Assembly (NCBI RefSeq): GCF_025995235.1
Contig: NZ_BAPT01000025.1
Span: 62,001-126,000 of the forward strand
DNA length: 64,000 nt
Direction: 5' to 3'
From: Ameyamaea chiangmaiensis
GTDB lineage: Bacteria; Pseudomonadota; Alphaproteobacteria; Acetobacterales; Acetobacteraceae
Part shown: in pieces, positions 8,543 to 16,665 of the stretch
How the letters are laid out: every line of letters begins with the position of its first letter
Numbering within the stretch: position 1 is the first letter of the stretch
Translations under genes and position numbers: made by a program
The notes under the pieces: generated by a model
What the model was told of the DNA's origin: nothing
Databases searched by the model: none
Seen by the model: only the letters and a program-made list of their open reading frames with translations

Positions 8543-10050
8543 AACGGCTGCCCGGCGGCGTTCGCGCCGCTTTGGTCACGTTGCTCGCGGGAGCCGCGGG
8601 CGCGTTGGCCTTTCCACCGCTCTGCCTGGTGCCGGTGCTTGCGCTGGTCTTTCCGGTTCTGCTGCGGCGGGTCGACGCGGCCAGGACATGGCGGGGCGCC
8701 TTCGGCTATGGTTTCGTCTTCGGGCTGGGGCTGCATACGGCGGGCCTGTACTGGCTGACCAATGCCATCCTGATCCGCGCGGCGGATTTCTGGTGGCTGG
8801 TGCCCGTTGCCGCACCCGGCTGCGCCCTGATCCTCGCACCCTTCGCCGCCGTTCCTGCCGCTGTGTGTCGGCTGGTGCCGGCCGGACCTCGGCGCGCGGT
8901 CCTGTTTGCGGGACTATGGACCCTGGCCGACATGGGACGTGTGTTCCTGTTTACCGGCTTTCCGTGGAATCCCTTGGGCAGTGCGTGGGAATGGCCCGGG
9001 CGTGCCGGTCAGGTGATGATCCAGCCGGCGGCGTGGATCGGTGTGGATGGTCTGACCCTGCTGACGGTGCTGATGGCCACGCTGGTGCCGTACGGGCGTC
9101 GCACCCGTCTTGCGCTTGCCGCCATGATGATGGTCTGGGGGGCCGCCGGGACGCTGCGGCTGGCCATCGTGCGTCCCCGTGAGGTGCCGATGCCGGCCGT
9201 CGCACTGGTGCAGGGCAATATTTCCGAGGAAACGAAGATCGCCCGCGACGATCCGCTGGGGATCTTTCACACTTATCTCGACCTGACCGCCGAAGGTACG
9301 GCCCGTGCGCGGCAACTGGGCCGCCCGGACGTCGTCTTCGCCTGGCCCGAGACCGCGTTTCCCTATGTTCTGGATCGCGAGCCGGCTGCGCAGGCCATGA
9401 TCGCGCGGGCTGGCGGCGGCGCGACCGGCCTGATCGGGACGCTCCGCATCGGCCCGGGCGAGGACTGGCACAATGCGATCGAAGCCATCGACGCCGGCGG
9501 CACGGTCCGCGCGCATTATGACAAGAGCACCCTTGTCCCCTTCGGCGAATATAATCCCGCCCTGTTGCCATTTCACGTCGTGCCGGGGGGCGGCTTCGTC
9601 CCGGGTCACGGGGTCACCACCTGGCACCTGCCTGGGGCGGGAGCGGTCGGCCCCCTGATCTGTTACGAGGTGATCTTCTCCGGGCGCGTGGTGGACCGGC
9701 GCGACCGACCCGACTGGCTGGTCAACGTCACCAACGATGCGTGGTACGGCGACAGTGCGGGCCCCCGGCAGCATCTGGCCAGCGTGCGCATGCGCGCAGT
9801 CGAGGAGGGCATGCCGATCGCCCGCGCCGCCAACACCGGCATTTCCGCGGTGTACGGTCCCACAGGCCGGGAAATCGCGCGTCTGGGGTGGGGCAGGCGT
9901 GGCACGCTGGTGGCGGCGTTGCCCGCCCCGTTGCCCCCGACCGTGTTCGCCCTGGCCGGTCGTTCCATCCCGCTCGGGATGGCGTTGGCAGCGTGCGCGC
10001 TGGCGCTGGTTCGCCCGCGCAAACGGCAAAGCGCGAGGCTGTCGCAGTAA
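8539..10050 (+). CDS. lnt: Apolipoprotein N-acyltransferase Lnt
   Basis: 503 residues from a TTG at 8539 that overlaps the olsB stop (TTGA). Starting further upstream would add about 60 residues copied from another frame of olsB. Lnt adds the third acyl chain to the N-terminal cysteine of lipoproteins at the periplasmic face of the inner membrane. The N-terminal ~200 residues are hydrophobic (several membrane spans), followed by a nitrilase-type domain. The catalytic triad is visible as Glu271 (WPETAFP), Lys329 (YDKSTLVPFGEY) and Cys375 (LICYEVIF), close to E. coli positions 267, 335 and 387. A last membrane span lies near the C-terminus. Confidence 0.95.
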   Translation: MKRLPGGVRAALVTLLAGAAGALAFPPLCLVPVLALVFPVLLRRVDAARTWRGAFGYGFVFGLGLHTAGLYWLTNAILIRAADFWWLVPVAAPGCALILAPFAAVPAAVCRLVPAGPRRAVLFAGLWTLADMGRVFLFTGFPWNPLGSAWEWPGRAGQVMIQPAAWIGVDGLTLLTVLMATLVPYGRRTRLALAAMMMVWGAAGTLRLAIVRPREVPMPAVALVQGNISEETKIARDDPLGIFHTYLDLTAEGTARARQLGRPDVVFAWPETAFPYVLDREPAAQAMIARAGGGATGLIGTLRIGPGEDWHNAIEAIDAGGTVRAHYDKSTLVPFGEYNPALLPFHVVPGGGFVPGHGVTTWHLPGAGAVGPLICYEVIFSGRVVDRRDRPDWLVNVTNDAWYGDSAGPRQHLASVRMRAVEEGMPIARAANTGISAVYGPTGREIARLGWGRRGTLVAALPAPLPPTVFALAGRSIPLGMALAACALALVRPRKRQSARLSQ

Positions 10051-10089
10051 GTGCGCCTTAGGGTTGCAATTCGTTTATTTTGGTTAACA

Positions 10090-10118
10090 TTGACAGCTTG
10101 AGGTTGAGAGTTTAATGC
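10090..10118 (+). promoter_or_regulatory. Putative sigma-70-type promoter for the XRE regulator gene
   Basis: A perfect TTGACA at 10090-10095 is followed after 17 bases by TAATGC (10113-10118), or after 15 by TTTAAT. It lies in the AT-rich 93-base gap between lnt and the XRE gene, about 25 bases upstream of the GTG start. No expression evidence exists; the call is based on hexamer match and position. Confidence 0.4.
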
Positions 10119-10143
10119 TCGGTTAAGCAACAAGGCGCAGAAC

Positions 10144-10644
10144 GTGGCTACCGAACCCAGTGGACCCGACAGGGCTGTCTCATCTCCAAGTCCGGTCGAC
10201 GTGCATGTCGGGGGCCGCATTCGTCTGCGTCGGACGCTTATGGGCATGTCGCAGGAAAAGCTCGGCGATGCCCTTGGGCTGACATTCCAGCAGGTCCAGA
10301 AATACGAGCGCGGCGTGAACCGTGTCGGCGCGTCGCGTCTGTTCGATATCTCGCGCGTGCTTGAAGTGCCGATCAGCTTCTTTTTCGATGCGCTGCCGAC
10401 GGCCAGTGACGCCCGAGTCCGCGCCGATGGTCCGGTGACGGGCTTTGCGGAGACCCAGGCAAGCTTCGGAGCACCACCTCCCGTGGCGTCACCCGGCATC
10501 TTCGCGCCCGGTGGGGATGATTCGGCACTGTTTTCGCGTCGTGAAACGGTCGATCTGGTACGCGCCTATTACCGGATACCGGACACCGAGGTGCGGCGAA
10601 AGATGCTCGACCTGATCCGGACCATGGCCCCCGCGGAGCCCTGA
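10144..10644 (+). CDS. XRE-family helix-turn-helix transcriptional regulator
   Basis: 166 residues from a GTG start. The DNA-binding domain covers about residues 22-85 and has the cI/Cro-type pattern: GGRIRLRRTLMGMSQEKLGD, then the recognition helix LTFQQVQKYERGVNRVGASR, and ISRVLEVPISFFFDALP. This form is very common in alphaproteobacteria and often has cell-cycle or stress functions. The C-terminal part (about 130-166: RRETVDLVRAYYRIPDTEVR) is a short conserved tail typical of the same group. It precedes the flagellar hook genes by 142 bases on the same strand, but a regulatory link is not shown. Confidence 0.88.
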   Translation: MATEPSGPDRAVSSPSPVDVHVGGRIRLRRTLMGMSQEKLGDALGLTFQQVQKYERGVNRVGASRLFDISRVLEVPISFFFDALPTASDARVRADGPVTGFAETQASFGAPPPVASPGIFAPGGDDSALFSRRETVDLVRAYYRIPDTEVRRKMLDLIRTMAPAEP

Positions 10645-10786
10645 GCGGCCTGATGTGGCTTTTTGGCTGATCCGGTTCGGTAGAGCCCTGGGAAAAAAAT
10701 GCGCCGTTAAGACTTTTTTCGTGTCTTGCGCCGATCGTGTGTCCTGAGAACCGCCGTCCCCACGTCGTTCGAAGGAACCGCGCCGT

Positions 10787-12025
10787 ATGTCCATCTTCAA
10801 TGCGCTGACCACCGCGGTCAGCGGCATCAATGCCCAGTCGCATGCCCTCAGTGACCTGAGCAACAACATCGCCAACAGCCAGACGGTCGGCTTCAAGGCC
10901 AGCGACACCAGTTTCGAGGATTACGTCACGCAGCAGACCGGCGCCGTGGCGGCCTCCGCTTCGGGCTGGTCGGACAGCGTCAGCGCGACAACCCTTCAGC
11001 GCAACGATGTACAGGGGACGATCACCAGTAGCACCAACAGTCTCGCCCTGGCGATTTCGGGTAATGGCTTCTTCACCGTCGCCCAGCCTTCTGGTGCGTC
11101 GAACGCCACCACGACCGACTTCAGCGCCCAGCATTACTACACCAGAAACGGAAATTTCTACGAGAACAACCAGAACTACCTCGTCAACACGAGTGGCGAT
11201 TACCTCGAAGGCTATCAGGTCGCGGCGAATGGCACCCAGAGCACGGCGCTGACGCCGTTGCAGTTCAGCGATGTCACGTTCCGGCCGACCGTGTCGTTGT
11301 CCGGCGCCCTTGGCTCGACTCAGGCCACCGGCGGCACCGGCAACTCGTCGACCACGGTGTACGATTCAAGCGGCAACAGCCACGCGATCAACATGGCCTG
11401 GTCGCAGGACGCCACGAACAGCACGCAGTGGACGTTGACCGTCAACGAGGACGGGGCCGCCTCGCAGGTGATTCCGGTTCAGTTCAACGCCGATGGAACG
11501 CTGGCGTCAGTAAACGGAAGCACGTCGACGGGAACCTTCAACTTCGCCAACGGAACCCAGAACTACGCGATCAGCCTGGGCACCATCGGGAGCGCGAGCG
11601 GCGCATCACTGGCCACTGCCACACAGTCGAGCTACAGCCCGACGACGTCGACCGACAGTGTGCAGTCCGTCAATTTCGAGGGGCTTAGCATGACAACGGA
11701 CGGGTCGGTGATGGCGACATTCGACAACGGAAGTTCACAGCTTCTGGCGAAAATACCCCTTGCGACCTTCAGGAATGTCAACGGTCTGGAGGCTGGCGAC
11801 GGACAGACCTATACCGCGACGGCAGCGTCCGGTCAGCCGACGCTTGGCCTGGTGGGCGAAAACGGTACCGGCAAGCTCGCCACGAGTTCGGTTGAATCAT
11901 CGACGACAGACCTCACCAGCGACCTGTCGCAGCTGATCGTCGCGCAGCAGGCCTATACGGCGAATACCAAGGTCGTCACGACGTCTGACAGCATGCTGCA
12001 GGCGACGATGTCGATGGTTCAGTAA
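10787..12025 (+). CDS. flgE: Flagellar hook protein FlgE
   Basis: 412 residues. FlgE polymerises into the flagellar hook. The N-terminal rod/hook signature is clear (MSIFNALTTAVSGINAQSHA, then SDLSNNIANSQTVGFKAS at about residues 22-39). The C-terminal axial-family motif LSQLIVAQQAYTANTKVVTT precedes the terminal SMLQATMSMVQ. The middle is Ser/Thr/Asn-rich with the FlgE beta-domain pattern VYDSSGNSHAINMAWSQD. These axial proteins are exported by the flagellar type III system without a cleaved signal. An AAGGAAC ribosome site precedes the ATG. flgK and flgL follow closely, so it is the first gene of an flgE-flgK-flgL unit. Confidence 0.95.
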   Translation: MSIFNALTTAVSGINAQSHALSDLSNNIANSQTVGFKASDTSFEDYVTQQTGAVAASASGWSDSVSATTLQRNDVQGTITSSTNSLALAISGNGFFTVAQPSGASNATTTDFSAQHYYTRNGNFYENNQNYLVNTSGDYLEGYQVAANGTQSTALTPLQFSDVTFRPTVSLSGALGSTQATGGTGNSSTTVYDSSGNSHAINMAWSQDATNSTQWTLTVNEDGAASQVIPVQFNADGTLASVNGSTSTGTFNFANGTQNYAISLGTIGSASGASLATATQSSYSPTTSTDSVQSVNFEGLSMTTDGSVMATFDNGSSQLLAKIPLATFRNVNGLEAGDGQTYTATAASGQPTLGLVGENGTGKLATSSVESSTTDLTSDLSQLIVAQQAYTANTKVVTTSDSMLQATMSMVQ

Positions 12026-12081
12026 CCGGTCGGACTGGTCGGTCGCGATCTGACACGCGCAAAGGTTAGTGGGAGTAAGCA

Positions 12082-13581
12082 ATGGGTATATCCGACGCCC
12101 TGTCGATTGCCAGTTCGGGGCTGCACAGCACCGAACACGCTCTGGCGGTCGCATCGCAGAACGTGGCGAACGCCAGCACCACGGGCTACGTGAAGGAAGT
12201 CGCAACCCAGGTCGCCGTTTCCTACGGAGGCATCGGCGGTGGCGTCGCGGTCGGTGCCACGGCTCGCGATGTCAATACGGCGCTGGAAAACCTGCTGTAT
12301 ACGAAAAATGCCGACGTTTCCTCATACGCGACCCTGGACAACGCCCTGTCCGCAATCTCCGCCGTTCAGGGAACGACGAGCAGCGATTCCACCACGAGCA
12401 CGGGCACGTTGAGCGACGTCCTGGGTACGCTCCAGAGCGCTTTCACCACGCTTTCGGCTACCCCGTCGGACAGCACCGCGCAGCGGACCGTCGTCAGTGA
12501 TGCCCAGACCGTTGCCGACACCGTGAACAAGCTCGCCTCGGCCTATCAGAGCGAACGTCAGACCGCGCAGGACTCGATCGTCTCCACGGTATCCACGATC
12601 AATACGGATCTGACGACGATCGGATCGATGTCAAAGCAGATCATGACCCTCAAGGCGCAGGGGGTCGACACCGCCGATCTGGAAAATCAGCGGGCCGCGG
12701 TCATGCAGGACCTGTCTACCCAGACATCGGTCTCTTTTTCGGCAACCGCCAACGGCGACATGCTCGTGCGTACAAGCACGGGCCTTGCACTGCCCACACG
12801 CCCCACCACGGACGGCGTGACCATTCCGACGTCGGCGTGGCCCCTGTCCACGTCGGCGGCGACGCTGACCTCGACGTCCTCGGTCCCGGCGATTACGCTG
12901 AACGGTGCGGACGTTACGTCCGGGCTGTCAGGTGGCACGCTCGGCGCCAACATTCAGTTGCGCGACCAGACACTGCCGACCATGCAGGCACAGCTGGATT
13001 CGTTCTCTTCGGCTCTGGCCAACCGGTTCGATGCACAAGGCCTGACGCTGTTTTCTGATTCGGCGGGAGCATTGCCCGGATCGTCCTCGACACAGGCGCC
13101 CCCCGACGGGGTGGTGGGTTTTTCGTCGATGCTCAGTGTCAACCCGGCGGTCACCGCCGATCCGAGGCTGGTCGTCACCGGCACCAGGGCATCATCGAGC
13201 ACGTCGAGTATCATCGGCAACGTGCTCAGCTACACTTTCGGGACGACATTGGCCGATGGTACGGCGCAGCCAGCGGCGCCAAGCCAGGGCCTGGGCGCAA
13301 GCGGTACGTTGAGCACGGGCTATGCGGGAACGCTGAGCCTCGGCTCCCTCGCTACGGCGCTGACCGCCAATCAGGCCTCGGTCATTTCCGGGGCCTCGTC
13401 GTCTCTTCAGGTCGCGACGGCGGCCCAGACGAGCCTGCAGACAAAAGTCGGCACCGTGTCCGGCGTGGACACCGACAGCGAAATGTCCACCATCGTCACC
13501 CTGCAGAACGCATACGCGGCAAATGCCAAGGTCGTGGCGGCGGTACAATCCATGTTCGCCTCTCTGATCGCCGCAGTCTAG
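12082..13581 (+). CDS. flgK: Flagellar hook-associated protein 1 FlgK
   Basis: 499 residues. FlgK forms the hook-filament junction zone together with FlgL. The N-terminus has the axial motif (LSIASSGLHSTEHALAVASQ, then NVANASTTGYVKEV at about residues 27-40). The C-terminal helix reads STIVTLQNAYAANAKVVAAV and ends in MFASLIAAV. The first ~200 residues are predicted mostly helical, with a long segment of Thr/Ser-rich coiled coil; the centre is Ser/Thr-rich and variable. GTGGGAGTAAGC before the ATG is a good ribosome site. It lies 56 bases after flgE and 10 bases before flgL. Confidence 0.93.
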   Translation: MGISDALSIASSGLHSTEHALAVASQNVANASTTGYVKEVATQVAVSYGGIGGGVAVGATARDVNTALENLLYTKNADVSSYATLDNALSAISAVQGTTSSDSTTSTGTLSDVLGTLQSAFTTLSATPSDSTAQRTVVSDAQTVADTVNKLASAYQSERQTAQDSIVSTVSTINTDLTTIGSMSKQIMTLKAQGVDTADLENQRAAVMQDLSTQTSVSFSATANGDMLVRTSTGLALPTRPTTDGVTIPTSAWPLSTSAATLTSTSSVPAITLNGADVTSGLSGGTLGANIQLRDQTLPTMQAQLDSFSSALANRFDAQGLTLFSDSAGALPGSSSTQAPPDGVVGFSSMLSVNPAVTADPRLVVTGTRASSSTSSIIGNVLSYTFGTTLADGTAQPAAPSQGLGASGTLSTGYAGTLSLGSLATALTANQASVISGASSSLQVATAAQTSLQTKVGTVSGVDTDSEMSTIVTLQNAYAANAKVVAAVQSMFASLIAAV

Positions 13582-13591
13582 GGATTTTGTC

Positions 13592-14668
13592 ATGAGCAGT
13601 ATTGTCGGCCAGTATGGGACGTCCGGAACCTCGCTGATCCTGGATCGTGCGATCAGTACCTTGTCGCTGCAGCAGCAGGCGCTGCAAAACGAGACCGCGT
13701 CCGGCACGGTATCGGATACCTATGCCGGCCTCGGGAACAGCGCGGCGCAGGTTCTGAACATCAAACAGCAGGTCAGTCAGGTGTCCGCATGGCAAGCCAA
13801 TGTCACCACTGCCCAGACGAACCTGACGACATCTGTCAATGCCGTGAACGAGATCGCGTCATTGGCGTCGTCCCTCACGACGACTTTGACGACCCTGCAA
13901 ACCACGCCGACGCACTCCACTGTCGCGATCGCGGCCTCCACGGCCAAGTCGGCACTGGCGACATTGCAGGGTCTGCTGAATACCCAGAATGGTTCCACCT
14001 ACGTCCTGGGGGGTGCGAACGGGGGCACGCCCGTGATCGCCGCCGGTGTGGATCTGGCCGATGGCTCTCTGGCGAAGGCGATTTCGGCAAGCGTTGCACA
14101 GGTGTCGGATACGGGAACTGACGCGGTGCTCGCGCAGACACTGTCGTTCGCCGCCGATAACAGTGCCGCTCTGTCGCCTTTCTCCGCCATCCTCTCCGTG
14201 GCTCCGCAGACGGCGGCGGGAATGCAGGCGGACGTGTCGATCAGCCAGTCTTCCATGACCGCTACAGGCTTTGTCGCGACGCAGGGTGGCACGGCGTCCG
14301 ATACGTCCACAGGTTCGGCCATGCGCGACCTGATCCGAAATCTCATGGTGGTCGCGTCGCTGGGGTCTGTCAGCGCCACGACATCGCAATTTTCATCCCT
14401 CGTCACCGGTGTGCTTCAGTCAAATGCCTCGGTCGTCTCGTCTCTCAACGAGACGCAAGGACAGCTGGGTGTGCAGCAGAACGCGCTGTCGACGCGTGCG
14501 GCCACGCTCACCCAGTTGTCCACGGCGCTGTCCTCCCAGTATTCGACCCTCGTCGATGCGGACCTTGCCACGGTCTCGACGCAGCTCAGCCAGACGCAGC
14601 TTCAGCTCCAGGCGTCCTACACCCTTGTGGCTGATATGAAGGGCCTGTCTCTGGCGAACTACATCTGA
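13592..14668 (+). CDS. flgL: Flagellar hook-associated protein 3 / flagellin-type protein FlgL
   Basis: 358 residues, starting only ten bases after flgK. Position after flgK and the flagellin-like helical ends (N-terminal LQQQALQNETASGTVSDTYA; C-terminal helix with ALSSQYSTLVDADLATVSTQ and ending LSLANYI) identify it as FlgL, which joins the FlgK ring to the filament. The D/E-A-D-x-A-x-x-x-x-x-L pattern near the C-terminus is the family signature. It shows the strong Ala/Ser/Thr bias shared with the two preceding genes. No filament flagellin or basal-body gene is present nearby, so the remaining flagellar genes must lie elsewhere. Confidence 0.9.
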   Translation: MSSIVGQYGTSGTSLILDRAISTLSLQQQALQNETASGTVSDTYAGLGNSAAQVLNIKQQVSQVSAWQANVTTAQTNLTTSVNAVNEIASLASSLTTTLTTLQTTPTHSTVAIAASTAKSALATLQGLLNTQNGSTYVLGGANGGTPVIAAGVDLADGSLAKAISASVAQVSDTGTDAVLAQTLSFAADNSAALSPFSAILSVAPQTAAGMQADVSISQSSMTATGFVATQGGTASDTSTGSAMRDLIRNLMVVASLGSVSATTSQFSSLVTGVLQSNASVVSSLNETQGQLGVQQNALSTRAATLTQLSTALSSQYSTLVDADLATVSTQLSQTQLQLQASYTLVADMKGLSLANYI

Positions 14669-14683
14669 CGCTGGCAGATTCTG

Positions 14684-15685
14684 TCAGGCTCTGTCGTCTA
14701 TCGTCACGGTCTTGCTGCTGGCCAGGCTCTCCTGTGCTGCCTGCGCCAGCCGCAACGCCGCGATGCCGTCATCAAGCGTAACGGGAAATGGGGTTTCATC
14801 CCGAATGCACGTTACAAAACGAGCGATTTCGGCGCGATACGCCTCGCTGTATCGTTCCAGAAAGAACGGAGCAGCCGGATCGGCGCGGCCCGTAAAGCCG
14901 GTACCGCTGGCTTCGACGGTCGTTTCATGGCGATTCTTCGCGAGCAGAAGGCCGTCAGAGCCGAAGACTTCCAGACGTTGGTCGTAGCCATAGACGGCGC
15001 GGCGACTGTTGTTGATATGAACCAGAGCGCCGGTCGCTGACTTCATGGTAATCATGGCACTGTCGATGTCGCCCAGCGCGCCGATTTCGGGATCGACGAG
15101 GCAGCCGCCCGTTGCGGATACGTCCACAATGTTCCCGGCGATGAAGCGGCTCATGTCGAAATCATGAATCGTCATGTCGCGAAACAGGCCGCCGGAGACG
15201 CGGATATAGGCAGGCGGTGGCGGTGACGGATCCCGGCTTGTGATAATCACCTGTTCGAGGCGTCCGATTTCACCGGCCTCGAGGCGTCGGCGTACCGCTT
15301 CAAACGACGGATCGAAGCGACGGTTGAACCCCATCATGACGCGGGACGCCTGGGTGCCGAGTCGGTCGCGGCATGCGATCGCACGCTGCAGTTCGAGATC
15401 GACGGGCTTTTCGCATAAGACATACTTGCCCGCTGCGACCGACTGGAGAATAAGGTCGGTGTGCGTGTCGGTCGATGTCGCGATCAGGACGGCGTCCACG
15501 CGCTCGTCGTTGAGCGCCGCTTCGATCGAGGGTGCCACCGATGTCCCGAGCTCGGTCGCGAGTGCGTTCGCGGCGCCCTGCATCACGTCGTAGACGCACA
15601 CCAGCGTAACGCCTGGCGTGCGGGCAAGATTGGCGGCATGCAGACGACCAATGCGGCCGCATCCGAACAGTGCGATTCCAGTCAT
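14684..15685 (-). CDS. iolG: Inositol 2-dehydrogenase IolG
   Basis: 333 residues, Gfo/Idh/MocA fold. It oxidises myo-inositol to 2-keto-myo-inositol (scyllo-inosose) with NAD. The N-terminal Rossmann domain begins IALFGCGRIGRLHAANLART (residues 4-23). The family lysine lies in VLCEKPVDLEL (Lys at about 95, the CEKP motif), and the substrate-site helix carries MTIHDFDMSRFIAG (His-Asp-x-Asp, near 172-185). These match IolG rather than generic glucose-fructose oxidoreductases. Its start overlaps the stop of the upstream TIM-barrel gene by four bases (ATGA), so the two are one transcription unit. It is convergent with flgL, 15 bases apart. Confidence 0.9.
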   Translation of the reverse strand: MTGIALFGCGRIGRLHAANLARTPGVTLVCVYDVMQGAANALATELGTSVAPSIEAALNDERVDAVLIATSTDTHTDLILQSVAAGKYVLCEKPVDLELQRAIACRDRLGTQASRVMMGFNRRFDPSFEAVRRRLEAGEIGRLEQVIITSRDPSPPPPAYIRVSGGLFRDMTIHDFDMSRFIAGNIVDVSATGGCLVDPEIGALGDIDSAMITMKSATGALVHINNSRRAVYGYDQRLEVFGSDGLLLAKNRHETTVEASGTGFTGRADPAAPFFLERYSEAYRAEIARFVTCIRDETPFPVTLDDGIAALRLAQAAQESLASSKTVTIDDRA

Positions 15686-16512
15686 GAGTATACGGCTTCC
15701 TGCGTGTGCTGGCTGATGTGCCGATGCGTCCGCTCCAGAAAATTCTCGAGTTCGGAGAGGTAGTCAGCGTTTTTTACGGGCGTGAAGGGGTCGGGCCCCG
15801 CGGCCGTGCATTCGACGATGATCGGGCCGCGGTAACTGACCTGGTCGAGCGCCGTGAGAACGCCTGCGACGTCCAGATGCCCGAGGCCCAACCCCTGACG
15901 GTTGGTGTCCGCGATATGAAACAGGCCGAGCGACGAACCGACATGCCGGATGGCGCCGGGGAGATCGGCCTCCTCGATATTCATATGATAGGCATCAAGC
16001 AGGGGACGAACCGCTTCGCACCCGGTCTCCGCCATCAGGGCGAGCGCCTGGGCCCCTGTGTTGATCAAATGTGACTCGTAGCGATTGAGCACCTCGAACA
16101 CGAGTGGAACGCCGCAGGCCCGCGCATGACGCGCGAGTTGCGCTACGCCCTCGCACAGCAGCCTGTATTCGGCCTGCTGGGACTCGAGGGCGCGCACGCG
16201 TCCGACCTTGCCGTGAACGGAGACGATCGGCGCGTCGAGTTCAGCGGCGAAATCGATCAGGCGTCTGAAATAGTCGACGCCCGCGCCGCGTACCACCGCG
16301 TCGGGGTGCGCGATATCGACATCGCCGGGTGTCAGTGAGAAGACATCCAGCCCTTGGTCGGAGAGGATCTTTTGCGCCTCGCGCGCTGAAAAAGCATCGA
16401 GGTCGCCATGCAGTTCGACGCCGTCATAGGACAGCCGCCGCAGCGAACGCGCAATCTGCGCAAGAGGCACCGGCCCGTATGTCCAGGTGCAGACGCCAAG
16501 AGAACGCTTCAT
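15682..16512 (-). CDS. Sugar-phosphate isomerase/epimerase family TIM-barrel protein (IolE/IolI-like)
   Basis: 276 residues, an AP-endonuclease-2-type TIM barrel. Metal-binding acidic and histidine residues of this fold are visible in FEVLNRYESHLINT (Glu, about residue 140), LLDAYHMNIEEADL (Asp-x-x-His, about 172-175), LFHIADTNRQGLGLGHLD and IIVECTA (C-terminal Glu). Members include IolE dehydratases, IolI inosose isomerases and D-tagatose-3-epimerases. Because a clear iolE lies at 20186-21070, this copy is more likely an isomerase acting on an inosose (IolI-like) or on a related ketose; that assignment is inference. It is coupled to iolG and divergent from an oxidoreductase gene across a 153-base gap holding a 20-bp palindrome. 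Confidence 0.8.
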   Translation of the reverse strand: MKRSLGVCTWTYGPVPLAQIARSLRRLSYDGVELHGDLDAFSAREAQKILSDQGLDVFSLTPGDVDIAHPDAVVRGAGVDYFRRLIDFAAELDAPIVSVHGKVGRVRALESQQAEYRLLCEGVAQLARHARACGVPLVFEVLNRYESHLINTGAQALALMAETGCEAVRPLLDAYHMNIEEADLPGAIRHVGSSLGLFHIADTNRQGLGLGHLDVAGVLTALDQVSYRGPIIVECTAAGPDPFTPVKNADYLSELENFLERTHRHISQHTQEAVYS

Positions 16513-16599
16513 TCGGGATATCTCCGTCTTCCAGATCCCTGTCGTCCGCGGGGTTCACCGGCTGACGGTAGAGTGTTCATTCTATTTATGGTGTTTGAG

Positions 16600-16619
16600 G
16601 GAATTTTGATATCATAATT
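16600..16619. promoter_or_regulatory. 20-bp near-perfect palindrome, candidate operator
   Basis: The arms GAATT and AATTC flank a central TGATATCA, and only one base pair breaks the symmetry. It sits in the 153-base divergent gap between the iolI-like/iolG operon (minus strand) and the oxidoreductase gene (plus strand), 46 bases before the latter's ATG. The sequence differs from the GGAA-N6-TTCC sites near iolC and iolR, which suggests a second regulator. Its binding protein is unknown. Confidence 0.5.
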
Positions 16620-16665
16620 CGCTGTGCCGCGAGGCTCGCGCAGAACACAGATTCGGGAGAATCCA

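Noticed and set aside
10708..10737. A sigma-28-like promoter upstream of flgE (TAAG and GCCGATCG)
   Set aside because: The half-sites resemble the flagellar sigma pattern, but the spacing is three bases too long and the -35 part is incomplete.
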